Source of the DNA: Bifidobacterium platyrrhinorum
GTDB lineage: Bacteria; Actinomycetota; Actinomycetes; Actinomycetales; Bifidobacteriaceae
Assembly: GCF_010667645.1 (NCBI RefSeq)
Contig: NZ_WHZV01000004.1
Location: forward strand, 167,940 to 231,939
Length of the DNA: 64,000 nucleotides
Direction: 5' to 3'
Part shown: positions 43,940-53,545 of the stretch, in pieces
Numbering within the stretch: the stretch's first letter is position 1
How the letters are laid out: every line of letters starts with the position of its first letter
The notes under the pieces: model-generated
The model's database searches: none
What the model was told of the DNA's origin: nothing
The model's input: only the letters and a program-made list of their open reading frames with translations
Position numbers and translations under genes: made by a program

Positions 43940-44647
43940 ATGGCTTCCAAGCAGCGGGAACTTGCGTTGAAGCTTCAGAAGCGCATCGCGGATGGGGAGT
44001 TTTCGGAAACGGGCAAACTGCCCACGGAGGACCAGCTGATGGCCGAATACGGGCTGTCCCGGTATTTCGTGCGCGGGGCCATCGCGGTGCTCGCCGAGGC
44101 GGGGGAGGTCTTCCCCGTGCGCGGCAACGGCGTGTTCGTGCGCGAGGGGCGTGACGGCGGCTATATGCCGATCGGCACGTCGTACGGCATCTCGGCCGAT
44201 TTCGGCGGCGACAACGTCACGTCCGTGGTGTGCGAGGTGGCATTGGAGAAGGCCGACGAGGCGCTGTCGAAGCGCATGCGCTGCGCCGTGGGCTCGCCGG
44301 TGTGGCGGGTGGTGCGTCTGCGCCGTGTGGAGGACAGGCCGCTGTGCTACGAGACCGCCTGGTATCTCAAGGAGTATGTGCCCTTCCTCAACGAGGACAT
44401 CGCGAAGGGGTCGCTGTACTCCTATGTGCACGACGATCTCGGCCTGAACTTCGGCTTCGTGGACAAGGTGATCCATATGGATTGGCTGGGTGTCGAAGCC
44501 GCCCATATGCTTGAGCTCAACGAGGGCGATCCCGCCATCTGCATCGAGGACGATGCGTTCCTGACGAACGGCAAGCTGTTCAACGCCTCGAAGAACCTGT
44601 ACCACTACAGGAACGCGAAGTTCTACGCCATGGCGTCGATGAAATGA
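43940..44647 (+). CDS. GntR-family regulator (UTRA domain)
   Basis: A 235-residue repressor-type protein. N-terminal winged helix: LPTEDQLMAEYGLSRYFVRGAIAVLAEAGEVFPVRGNGVFV (residues about 24-64). The C-terminal UTRA effector domain includes VWRVVRLRRVEDRPLCYETAWYL. Starts at ATG 43940 with AAAGGG before it. Located just upstream of the PTS/GH1 operon and in the same direction, with its own terminator between, so it is the likely regulator of that operon, probably sensing a phospho-sugar. Confidence 0.92.
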   Translation: MASKQRELALKLQKRIADGEFSETGKLPTEDQLMAEYGLSRYFVRGAIAVLAEAGEVFPVRGNGVFVREGRDGGYMPIGTSYGISADFGGDNVTSVVCEVALEKADEALSKRMRCAVGSPVWRVVRLRRVEDRPLCYETAWYLKEYVPFLNEDIAKGSLYSYVHDDLGLNFGFVDKVIHMDWLGVEAAHMLELNEGDPAICIEDDAFLTNGKLFNASKNLYHYRNAKFYAMASMK

Positions 44648-44750
44648 TTTCGGCGTCGTGCACGGGCCGGCCTTCATGGCGTCGTGTCCGGGCGTGTGCG
44701 GGGCGCGCATCCAAGAAAATCTGGTACGCTTTTTAAAAGCGATTTGCATA

Positions 44751-44787
44751 AGTGGGGGTTCGGCGTGTCGCCGGGCCCCCACTTTCA
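44751..44787 (+). terminator. gntR terminator
   Basis: AGTGGGGG (44751-44758) and CCCCCACT (44776-44783) with an inner GGCGTGTCGCC hairpin, followed by TTC. It separates the regulator gene from the PTS operon. Confidence 0.75.
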
Positions 44788-44846
44788 TGCCGACAATGGC
44801 GGAATGGCGGCGTTTTCCACCCCTCTGGCGCACCGTCCGCCCGGAT

Positions 44847-44928
44847 TTGACACCGTGTTCCCTGGGTATATACTTAAGTCATCGTTATTTAAACAACTAA
44901 TGAAGATGTAGATAACAACGCTTGTTAT
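44847..44928 (+). promoter_or_regulatory. PTS operon promoter and operator
   Basis: TTGACA (44847-44852), a 16-bp spacer and TATACT (44869-44874) form a textbook promoter. About 30 bases after the predicted start is the palindrome ATAACAA-CGC-TTGTTAT (44912-44928), a good GntR-type operator in a roadblock position. The leader before the EIIC ATG is about 125 bases. The rest of the 359-bp gap is AT-rich with nothing else recognised. Confidence 0.7.
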
Positions 44929-45006
44929 GAACACTCTCACGTTGATTGAATGACGGGATAAGGGATATGGGCGGATGCCGTAGTCCGTCCAAGGAAAGGA
45001 AAAACG

Positions 45007-46347
45007 ATGAAGGAGAAAATGCAAGCCATAGGCGACGCTATGCTTAATGGCTTCATGAAGTTCGCCAGCCTCAAGGCGCTGGTGGCATTGAAGGATGGCT
45101 TCATCCTCACCATGCCGGCGACCCTGATCGGTTCGCTGTTCCTGCTGATCGCCAACCTGCCGTTCGAAGGCTACAGCGATTGGATGGCCGGAATCTTCGG
45201 TGACATGTGGAACGTCGGCCTCAACCAGGTCACCACCGCAACGTTCAACATCCTGGCCATCATCGTGGCGGTCGGCATCGGCTACGCCTACGCCCGCAAC
45301 GAGAAGTGCGACGGCATCTCCTCCGGTCTGCTTTCGCTCGTCGCGTTCTTCATCGTCTCCCCGTCCTCGATGACCCTGTCCAAGGACAACGTCGAGGCCC
45401 TCGGCAACAAAACCGCCGAGCTCTCCGGCATCTTCAACCAGACCTGGACCGGCTCCAACGGCATCATCTCCGCCATCATCATGGGCCTGCTCACCGGCTG
45501 GGTCTACACCGCCTGCATCAAGCACGACCTGAAGATCAAGATGCCCGACGCCGTGCCGCAGGGCGTCACCAACGCCTTCTCCGCCCTCATCCCGGGCCTG
45601 TTCGTCATGACCGGTTCCGCCATCCTGTACCATCTGTGCAAGGTGTTCGGCGGCCTGTCCCTGACCGAGCTCATCTTCAAGATCCTCCAGATCCCGCTGC
45701 AGTCCCTGACTGATACCTGGGCCGGCGCCATCATCATCATCGTGCTGATGTCCCTGCTGTTCTGGTGCGGCATCCACGGCGCCAACGTCGTCTCCGGCGT
45801 AGTCACCCCGTTGCTGCTCGCCAACACCCTGAGCAACCAGAAGCTCTTCGATGCCGGCGTCGCCCCGTACACCAAGGCCAACGGCTACCACTACCTGACC
45901 CCGCAGGTCATCGACTGCTTCTGCAAGTACTCCGGCGTCGGTCTGACCGTGGGCCTGCTGGTCGCCGCCCTGCTCTTCGCCAAGTCCGAGCAGATGCGCA
46001 CCGTCTCCAAGCTCTCCATCGTGCCGGGCATCTTCGGCATCAACGAGCCGGTCATCTTCGGCCTGCCGATCGTGTTCAACCCGATCATGCTCATCCCGTT
46101 CGTCCTGACCCCGCTTGTCGCCATGATCATCATGTACGGCGCGATCTCCATCGGCTTCATCGCCCCGTTCGGCGCCGTTCAGGTGCCGTGGACCACTCCG
46201 CCGATCATCTCCGGCTTCATCCTCGGCGGTTGGAAGGCCGCCCTGCTGCAGGTCATCATCGGCGTGATCGCCGTCTTCATCTACATGCCGTTCGTGAAGA
46301 TGCAGGACAAGATCTGCCTCGAGCAGGAAGCCGGTTCCGCCGAGTGA
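45007..46347 (+). CDS. PTS lactose/cellobiose-type transporter subunit IIC
   Basis: A 446-residue membrane channel of the PTS. It begins MKEKMQAIGDAMLNGFMKFASLKALVALKDG, typical of the CelB/LicC group. Ten or so helices are visible, with the conserved NEPVIFGLPIVFNP segment that forms the sugar site. It imports a beta-glucoside such as cellobiose with phosphorylation by IIB. AAGGAAAGG precedes the ATG. First gene of the C-B-A-GH1 operon. Confidence 0.94.
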   Translation: MKEKMQAIGDAMLNGFMKFASLKALVALKDGFILTMPATLIGSLFLLIANLPFEGYSDWMAGIFGDMWNVGLNQVTTATFNILAIIVAVGIGYAYARNEKCDGISSGLLSLVAFFIVSPSSMTLSKDNVEALGNKTAELSGIFNQTWTGSNGIISAIIMGLLTGWVYTACIKHDLKIKMPDAVPQGVTNAFSALIPGLFVMTGSAILYHLCKVFGGLSLTELIFKILQIPLQSLTDTWAGAIIIIVLMSLLFWCGIHGANVVSGVVTPLLLANTLSNQKLFDAGVAPYTKANGYHYLTPQVIDCFCKYSGVGLTVGLLVAALLFAKSEQMRTVSKLSIVPGIFGINEPVIFGLPIVFNPIMLIPFVLTPLVAMIIMYGAISIGFIAPFGAVQVPWTTPPIISGFILGGWKAALLQVIIGVIAVFIYMPFVKMQDKICLEQEAGSAE

Positions 46348-46532
46348 TCGGCAGGCCGAGGCCGTTCGGCCGGTGCTCCGGCCGGACGGCCGAAATCAGC
46401 GCTTACCACGAATAACAACCTCTCAACAACAGGCCGGTCCGCGCGAATCTCCTTACTCTCGCGGTGTGGCCGGCCCTCTCTCTTGCTTCAACGACAAACA
46501 CCATAATCTCGAACATTCAAAGGAGAAACATC

Positions 46533-46832
46533 ATGAAGATCGTACTGTGCTGCAGCGATGGCATGTCCACCAGCATCCTGGTCAGGAAGATGCAGGACGC
46601 GGCCGCCAAGCGCGGTGAGGACTTCGACATTTCCGCCATGCCGGTCTCCACCCTTGAAGCCAACGCGCAGGACGCCGACGTGATCCTGCTCGGCCCGCAG
46701 GTGCGCTACATGCTCAAGGACGTCAAGAAGGAGTTCGAGTCCAAGCCGGTCGAGGTCATCGCCCCGCAGGACTACGGCATGGCCCGCGGCGACAAGGTCC
46801 TCGACTTCGCCCTCAAGCTCGCCGGCAAGTGA
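46533..46832 (+). CDS. PTS lactose/cellobiose-type subunit IIB
   Basis: A 99-residue cytoplasmic protein. The phospho-Cys lies in the P-loop-like VLCCSDGMSTSILVRKM (residues 4-20), followed by ADVILLGPQVRYM. It takes phosphate from IIA and gives it to the incoming sugar. AAAGGAG is 6 bases before the ATG. There is a 185-bp gap after IIC without a terminator. Confidence 0.94.
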   Translation: MKIVLCCSDGMSTSILVRKMQDAAAKRGEDFDISAMPVSTLEANAQDADVILLGPQVRYMLKDVKKEFESKPVEVIAPQDYGMARGDKVLDFALKLAGK

Positions 46833-46899
46833 TCGCGCCGCCCGACGAACGCCATACCGACAACGAACCGTACAGCGATAAACGAGAAAGCGTAACAAC

Positions 46900-48689
<1,790 letters not shown>

Positions 48690-48741
48690 GAGGCCGCCGG
48701 CGTCTTCGCCGTGCCGCGGCGCGGCGTGCGGGCTCGCTCCG

Positions 48742-48795
48742 GACCCGGTTCGATGCGCGGAACGCATTCCCCGTGCATCGAACCGGGTCTTTTTC
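48742..48795 (+). terminator. PTS operon terminator
   Basis: GACCCGGTTCGATGC (48742-48756) and GCATCGAACCGGGTC (48775-48789), 15-bp perfect stem, followed by TTTTTC. Confidence 0.92.
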
Positions 48796-48986
48796 GTATC
48801 CGAAGCCGCCGCCGTACGTGTTTCCGGGTGTTATTCACTCCCATCCGGTCCGACGTACGCTGACGGTTCCTCAGCGTACGTCGATCCGGACGGAGCCCGA
48901 AAAGACCAGGACGGGCGTACGCTCCGGTGCTTGTCGCCCGTCGTCGCCCGCCGCCACGCCCCATGTCGCGCGATACACTGGGGAGC

Positions 48987-49541
48987 ATGAAGATCTCCGC
49001 TGATTTCACGGTCGTGCCCGACGACTTCGCCAAGGCGGCGGCGCCCGAATACCGTACGGGCGGCGTGCCCGTCATCTCTTTCCCCTTCTACGTCGACGAG
49101 GTCGCCCCGGACGCCCGCTACCTGCACTGGACGTTCACCGACCCCGATTCGATTCCCGTGTGCGGCTTCGAATGGATCCACTGGACCGTGGCGAACCTGC
49201 CCATCGACGCGCTGATGTTCGACTTCAACGATTCGCACGCACTGCAGATCCCGCCGGACTTCTCCCGCCAGATGACCGCGATGATCCCCGAGGCCGTGCA
49301 GGGCCGCAATTCCTCCGCCTCCAAGTTCCTCGGCCGCGACAACGACCCGGCCGTCATCATGCGGTACAACGGCCCGCAGCCGCCGGACAAGGACCACGAC
49401 TACTACCTGCACGTGTACGCCACCAAGGAGCCGCTGCCCGGCCTCAACCAGGGGTTCTGGATGAACGAGCTGCTCCACAGGCTGCGCGAATGCGGCGAGA
49501 CCCCCGACCAGGGCGGCATGTTCGTCACCGGCCGGGCCTGA
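48987..49541 (+). CDS. YbhB/YbcL-type PEBP family protein
   Basis: A 184-residue protein of the phosphatidylethanolamine-binding / Raf-kinase-inhibitor-like family. Conserved pieces include TFTDPDSIPVCGFEWIHWTVANLP and the anion-site stretch PPDKDHDYYLHVYAT. There is no signal peptide. The ligand and role in bacteria are not established. The ATG at 48987 follows TACACT by 7 bases, and no well-spaced ribosome site is seen, so a leaderless message is likely. Confidence 0.88.
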   Translation: MKISADFTVVPDDFAKAAAPEYRTGGVPVISFPFYVDEVAPDARYLHWTFTDPDSIPVCGFEWIHWTVANLPIDALMFDFNDSHALQIPPDFSRQMTAMIPEAVQGRNSSASKFLGRDNDPAVIMRYNGPQPPDKDHDYYLHVYATKEPLPGLNQGFWMNELLHRLRECGETPDQGGMFVTGRA

Positions 49542-49725
49542 CCTCCCCGTCTTTCCCATGGTGCGGCGAAACCTCCATGGTGCGGTACGCCACAACGGCG
49601 GAATCCCGCCATTATGAAGATTTCGTGTTGCCGCACCATGGGAGGGATGGGCGCCGCGGCAACCGCATAAGCGCCCACGAAACCACGAAATCACGAAACC
49701 ACCTACGAAAGGACGCATCACACTT

Positions 49726-51345
49726 ATGGCCTGCACCACGATTCTGGTAGGCAAGGACGCGAGCTACGACGGCTCCACCATCATCGCCCGCAACGAGGAT
49801 TCCGCGAACGGTGAGTTCAATCCGAAGCAGTTCCTCGTCATCAGGCCCGAGGACCAGCCGCGCCGTTACAAGGCGGTCATCTCCCACGTCGAGATCGACC
49901 TGCCGGACGATCCGCTGCAGTACACGTCCGTGCCGAACGCGGACCGCAAGGAGGGCATCTGGGGCGAGGCGGGCGTCAACGAGGCGAACGTCGCGATGAG
50001 CGCCACCGAGACGCTCACCACCAACGAGCGCGTGCTCGGCGCCGACCCGTTCGTCGAGCTCGTCCCGGCGCACGGCACGCCCGGCGAGGACGGCTACGAG
50101 CCGGAGGTCCCCGGCGGCATCGGCGAGGAGGACTTCCTCACCATCGTCCTGCCGTACGTCAGGACCGCGCGCGAGGGCGTCGCCCGTCTCGGCGCGCTGC
50201 TCGAGGAGTACGGCACGTACGAGATGAACGGCGTCGCCTTCTCCGACGCCGACGAGATCTGGTGGCTGGAGACCGTCGGCGGCCACCACTGGATCGCCAA
50301 GCGCGTGCCGGACGAGGCGTACGTGACCATGCCGAACCAGCTCGGCATCGACGAGTTCGACCTCGACGACGCGCTCGGCGACCAGGAGGACCACATGTGC
50401 TCCGCCGACCTCGCCGAGTTCATCGAACGCAACCACCTCGACCTGTCCGTCGAGTCCACGTCGCCGTTCAACCCGCGCGACGCGTTCGGCTCCCACTCCG
50501 ACTCCGACCACGTGTACAACACGCCGCGCGCCTGGTGGATGCAGCGCTTCCTCAACCCCTACGACGAGGTGTGGGACGGCGCGGACGCCGACCACGGCCC
50601 GGAGAACAACGACATCCCGTGGGCCCGCCAGCCTGAGCGCAAGGTGACCATCGAGGACATCAAGTACGTGCTGTCCGGCCACTACCAGGGCACCCCGTAC
50701 GATCCGTACGGCAAGCGCGGCGACGAGCACACGCGCCACATGTACCGTCCGATCGGCATCAACCGCCAGAGCCAGCTCGCCGTCATGCAGATCCGCCCGT
50801 ACCGCCCGCAGGCGGACCGTGCGATCCAGTGGATGGCCTACGGCTCCAACCCGTTCAACACGCTCGTCCCGTTCTATGCGAACGTGGACGTGACCCCCGC
50901 CTACCTCGCCGACACGACCACGCGCGTGACCACCGAGAACTTCTACTGGGCGAACCGCGTGATCGCGGCCCTGTGCGACGGCGCGTTCGCCGACACCGCG
51001 AACGCGGTGGAGCGCTACCAGCAGAAGACCGGGGCGATGGGCCACCGTCTCGTCGCCGCCACCGACGAGCAGGTCGCCAGGCTCGGCCTGACGGACGCGG
51101 AGGCCGCGGCCGAATCCGTGGCCGAGGAGGAGTTCGAGGCCGACAACGTGGACGGCGACGTGCAGCCGATGGAGCCGGATGAGATCGTCGCCGCCGTGCG
51201 CGACGACGAGGTGCGTTCCATCCTCGCCGCAGCCAACCAGACCATGGCCGACCAGCTGCGCGCCGAGACCGACAAGCTGCTCGACTCCGTGCTGTACACG
51301 CGTTCCATGGCCATGAAGAACGGCTTCCACATGTCCGACTTCTAG
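49726..51345 (+). CDS. pepD: C69-family dipeptidase
   Basis: A 539-residue cytoplasmic dipeptidase of the N-terminal-nucleophile hydrolase class. The N-terminus MACTTILVGKDASYDGSTII and the following ARNEDSANGEF are diagnostic: Cys3 becomes the nucleophile after processing, as in Lactobacillus PepD. Other family parts are EAGVNEANVAMSATET and the FTHRMYRPI-like stretch HTRHMYRPIGINRQSQ. It is monocistronic. Just upstream (49556-49643) are repeats of CCATGGTGCGG and a matching inverted copy GCCGCACCATGGG. Confidence 0.94.
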   Translation: MACTTILVGKDASYDGSTIIARNEDSANGEFNPKQFLVIRPEDQPRRYKAVISHVEIDLPDDPLQYTSVPNADRKEGIWGEAGVNEANVAMSATETLTTNERVLGADPFVELVPAHGTPGEDGYEPEVPGGIGEEDFLTIVLPYVRTAREGVARLGALLEEYGTYEMNGVAFSDADEIWWLETVGGHHWIAKRVPDEAYVTMPNQLGIDEFDLDDALGDQEDHMCSADLAEFIERNHLDLSVESTSPFNPRDAFGSHSDSDHVYNTPRAWWMQRFLNPYDEVWDGADADHGPENNDIPWARQPERKVTIEDIKYVLSGHYQGTPYDPYGKRGDEHTRHMYRPIGINRQSQLAVMQIRPYRPQADRAIQWMAYGSNPFNTLVPFYANVDVTPAYLADTTTRVTTENFYWANRVIAALCDGAFADTANAVERYQQKTGAMGHRLVAATDEQVARLGLTDAEAAAESVAEEEFEADNVDGDVQPMEPDEIVAAVRDDEVRSILAAANQTMADQLRAETDKLLDSVLYTRSMAMKNGFHMSDF

Positions 51346-51368
51346 GTTCGTCCGGATTCGGATTCCCG

Positions 51369-51409
51369 CCGACGCACGTAGCATCGCGTTTACGTGCGTC
51401 GGATATACA
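51369..51409 (+). promoter_or_regulatory. fhs promoter region with 12-bp inverted repeat
   Basis: CCGACGCACGTA (51369-51380) pairs with TACGTGCGTCGG (51391-51402). TATACA (51404-51409) follows at once and could be the fhs -10, so the inverted repeat overlaps the -35 zone. It may be an operator or the pepD terminator. A 14-bp palindrome GGCCCCGCGGGGCC (51429-51442) lies further into the leader. Confidence 0.5.
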
Positions 51410-51469
51410 CTCTGTGAATGATTCGACGGCCCCGCGGGGCCGCTGGAACAAAGAAAGGCGTTTCACCAC

Positions 51470-52987
51470 ATGACCACCATCGCAGACTTCACCAGCCAGT
51501 ATGGCCTGGTCGAGAAGATCGACGCGTTCGGCTACCTCGACTACCTGAAGAAGAACCCCGACGCCCCTCGCAAGCACGGCAAGGTCGTGCTCGTCACGGC
51601 GGACACCCCGCTCAAGGCGTCGCGCGGCGAGGGCAAGACCACGACGACCATCGCCCTGATCGACGCGCTCAACAAGCGCGGCATCGACGCGGCCGCCGTG
51701 CTGCGCCAGCCGAGCATGGGCATCACCGCCGCCGGTTCCAAGGGTGGCGCGTCCGGCGGCGGCAAGGCCTCCCTGACCCACCCGGAGCTCATCGACTGGG
51801 GCCTGTGCGGTGAGATGGGCGCCATCGAGGCGGCCCAGAACCTGCTTGTCTCCTTCGCCGAGAAGGCCGTCGACGAGGGCAGGCTCGACACGATCCTCGT
51901 GCCGCGCGTCTCCGAGGTGCCGTCCCGCTCCCTGCGTTCCATCGCCGTCGACTACGGCAAGGGCGACGTCAAGGAGAAGGTCGTGCTCACCCCGACCTGC
52001 GAGCTCATGCAGATCGTCGTGCTGTCCCGTTCGATGGACGAGATCGGCCAGCGCGTCGCGAAGATGATCGCCGGCACGAAGGACGGCAAGGCCGTCACGT
52101 TCGGCGAGTTCGTCGACCTGTGGCGCATCACCGGCATCCTCGCCGACGCGGTCAAGCCCGCGAAGACGGAGACCGTCAACGGCTCCCCGGTCTACGTGCA
52201 CGGCGGCCCGTTCGCCAACGTGTCCATCGGCATCCCGACGCTCGTCTCCGTGGAGATGGCGTGCGCGCTGCACGACGTCGTCATCGTCGAGGCCGGCTAC
52301 GGCACCGACGCGGGCGCGCAGAAGTGGCTCGACATCGCCTGCCGCGAGTTCGACGCGCAGTGGCCGTCCGCCGCGATCGTCGTGACCCGCGCCTCCACCT
52401 GGCGCGACGATCCGGAGCTCTCCTGGCGCTACCCGTTCCACGTGAACCGCCTCGAAGGCCTCGACATCCCGACCTTCCCGCTCATCAACCTGTGGGACGG
52501 CGAGGACGACCAGATCCCGGCCCTCAAGGAGACCGCCGAGAAGCTCGAGTTCCGCGATCCGATCATCGGCAACCTGTACCGCGACGGTGGCGAGGCGCTC
52601 GCCCCGCAGCTCGACGCGTTCGTCGACGTGATCGTCAACGGCTCCGCGCCGGCCCGCCCGCACAGCCACAAGGGCATGTCCGTCATCGAGAACGTGAAGT
52701 GGGTCGCCGAGCACGCGTACGGCGTCCCGGCCGACCGCGTCAAGTTCAAGGACGGCTTCCTCGCCTCCCGCGACGAGGCCGTGAAGCTGTGCGAGTCCGC
52801 CGGCTTCTCCCTCGCCGACCTCGCGCTGGTCGCGGTCAAGTCCCCGGCGACGATGACCGACAACGACCGCGCCCCGGAGGACGAGCGCACCGTGACCCTG
52901 AAGAAGGTCGAGGTGCACGCCGGCGCCGGCCTGGTCCACGTGAACCTCACCACGTCGCTCACCACCCCGATGCCGAAGATCGTCTGA
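51470..52987 (+). CDS. fhs: Formate-tetrahydrofolate ligase
   Basis: Makes 10-formyl-tetrahydrofolate from formate, ATP and tetrahydrofolate, feeding purine and formylmethionine synthesis. It is 505 residues, shorter than the usual ~555. The nucleotide loop TPLKASRGEGKTTTTIAL (about 44-61) is longer than the usual TPAGEGKTT. LRQPSMGITAAGSKGGASGGG matches the family motif in shifted form. AAAGAAAGG is about 11 bases from the ATG. Bifidobacteria form formate by pyruvate formate-lyase, which would supply the substrate (inference). Confidence 0.92.
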   Translation: MTTIADFTSQYGLVEKIDAFGYLDYLKKNPDAPRKHGKVVLVTADTPLKASRGEGKTTTTIALIDALNKRGIDAAAVLRQPSMGITAAGSKGGASGGGKASLTHPELIDWGLCGEMGAIEAAQNLLVSFAEKAVDEGRLDTILVPRVSEVPSRSLRSIAVDYGKGDVKEKVVLTPTCELMQIVVLSRSMDEIGQRVAKMIAGTKDGKAVTFGEFVDLWRITGILADAVKPAKTETVNGSPVYVHGGPFANVSIGIPTLVSVEMACALHDVVIVEAGYGTDAGAQKWLDIACREFDAQWPSAAIVVTRASTWRDDPELSWRYPFHVNRLEGLDIPTFPLINLWDGEDDQIPALKETAEKLEFRDPIIGNLYRDGGEALAPQLDAFVDVIVNGSAPARPHSHKGMSVIENVKWVAEHAYGVPADRVKFKDGFLASRDEAVKLCESAGFSLADLALVAVKSPATMTDNDRAPEDERTVTLKKVEVHAGAGLVHVNLTTSLTTPMPKIV

Positions 52988-53040
52988 TCGTTCGTAGCAT
53001 CGAGCGGCGATAGCGTCGCGATCGTCGCAGGACAATAACG

Positions 53041-53067
53041 AAACCCCGCCACAATGGCGGGGTTTTC
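53041..53067. terminator. Bidirectional terminator fhs / tautomerase
   Basis: AAACCCCGCCA (53041-53051) and TGGCGGGGTTT (53055-53065) around a 3-base loop, with T residues on both strands. It serves the two convergent genes. Confidence 0.9.
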
Positions 53068-53087
53068 CGTATCCTGTCGCTAGCGGC

Positions 53088-53438
53088 TCAGAAGTTGCCG
53101 CCGTTCCATCCCCAGTCGGAGGTGGCGGTGTAGCGGATGTACGTGCGGTCCTCGGGGATGCCGAGTTCGCCGTTCAGCGCGGCCATGATGCTCTTGGTGA
53201 GCTTCTCCCATGCGGAACCGGGGATGGCGCCGCGGCCGAACACGTTGACCTCCACGTAGGCGGCCGGCTGGTCGTCGGAACCGCCGAAGTAGATCGGCAT
53301 ATCGTCCTCGAACGGGCACATGAGCCAGCCTTCGGACTTGCCGGGCACGGCGGCGATCGCCTTGCCGTACGCGGCCTTCAGCGCCTCGCGCTGCTCCTTG
53401 GTGGTCTTCACGGAGACATGGGTGTGGATGACGGGCAT
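53088..53438 (-). CDS. MIF-like tautomerase family protein
   Basis: A 116-residue protein starting MPVIHTHVSVKTTKEQREALKAAYG. Pro2 after methionine removal is the catalytic base in the tautomerase superfamily. The length and the VPGKSEGWLMCPFED and YVEVNVFG stretches resemble the macrophage migration inhibitory factor group, which tautomerises phenylpyruvate-like keto acids. The physiological substrate is unknown. AAGGAGG precedes the ATG. Confidence 0.88.
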   Translation of the reverse strand: MPVIHTHVSVKTTKEQREALKAAYGKAIAAVPGKSEGWLMCPFEDDMPIYFGGSDDQPAAYVEVNVFGRGAIPGSAWEKLTKSIMAALNGELGIPEDRTYIRYTATSDWGWNGGNF

Positions 53439-53453
53439 GATTCCTCCTTGATG

Positions 53454-53484
53454 GGATGCGGTACGACGTACCGCATCCAGTCTA
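53454..53484 (-). promoter_or_regulatory. Promoter and 25-bp palindrome of the tautomerase gene
   Basis: GGATGCGGTAC-GAC-GTACCGCATCC (53454-53478) is a perfect palindrome around a 3-base centre. On the minus strand TAGACT (53484-53479) is a -10 box that puts the start site inside the palindrome, and the ribosome site follows about 10 bases after it. This is the position expected for a repressor operator. Confidence 0.6.
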
Positions 53485-53545
53485 GTTCCCGGACGTGCCG
53501 CCGTTCATGACTCGCCGTCCGTCGTCCGTTGCCCGTCCTTGGCCC

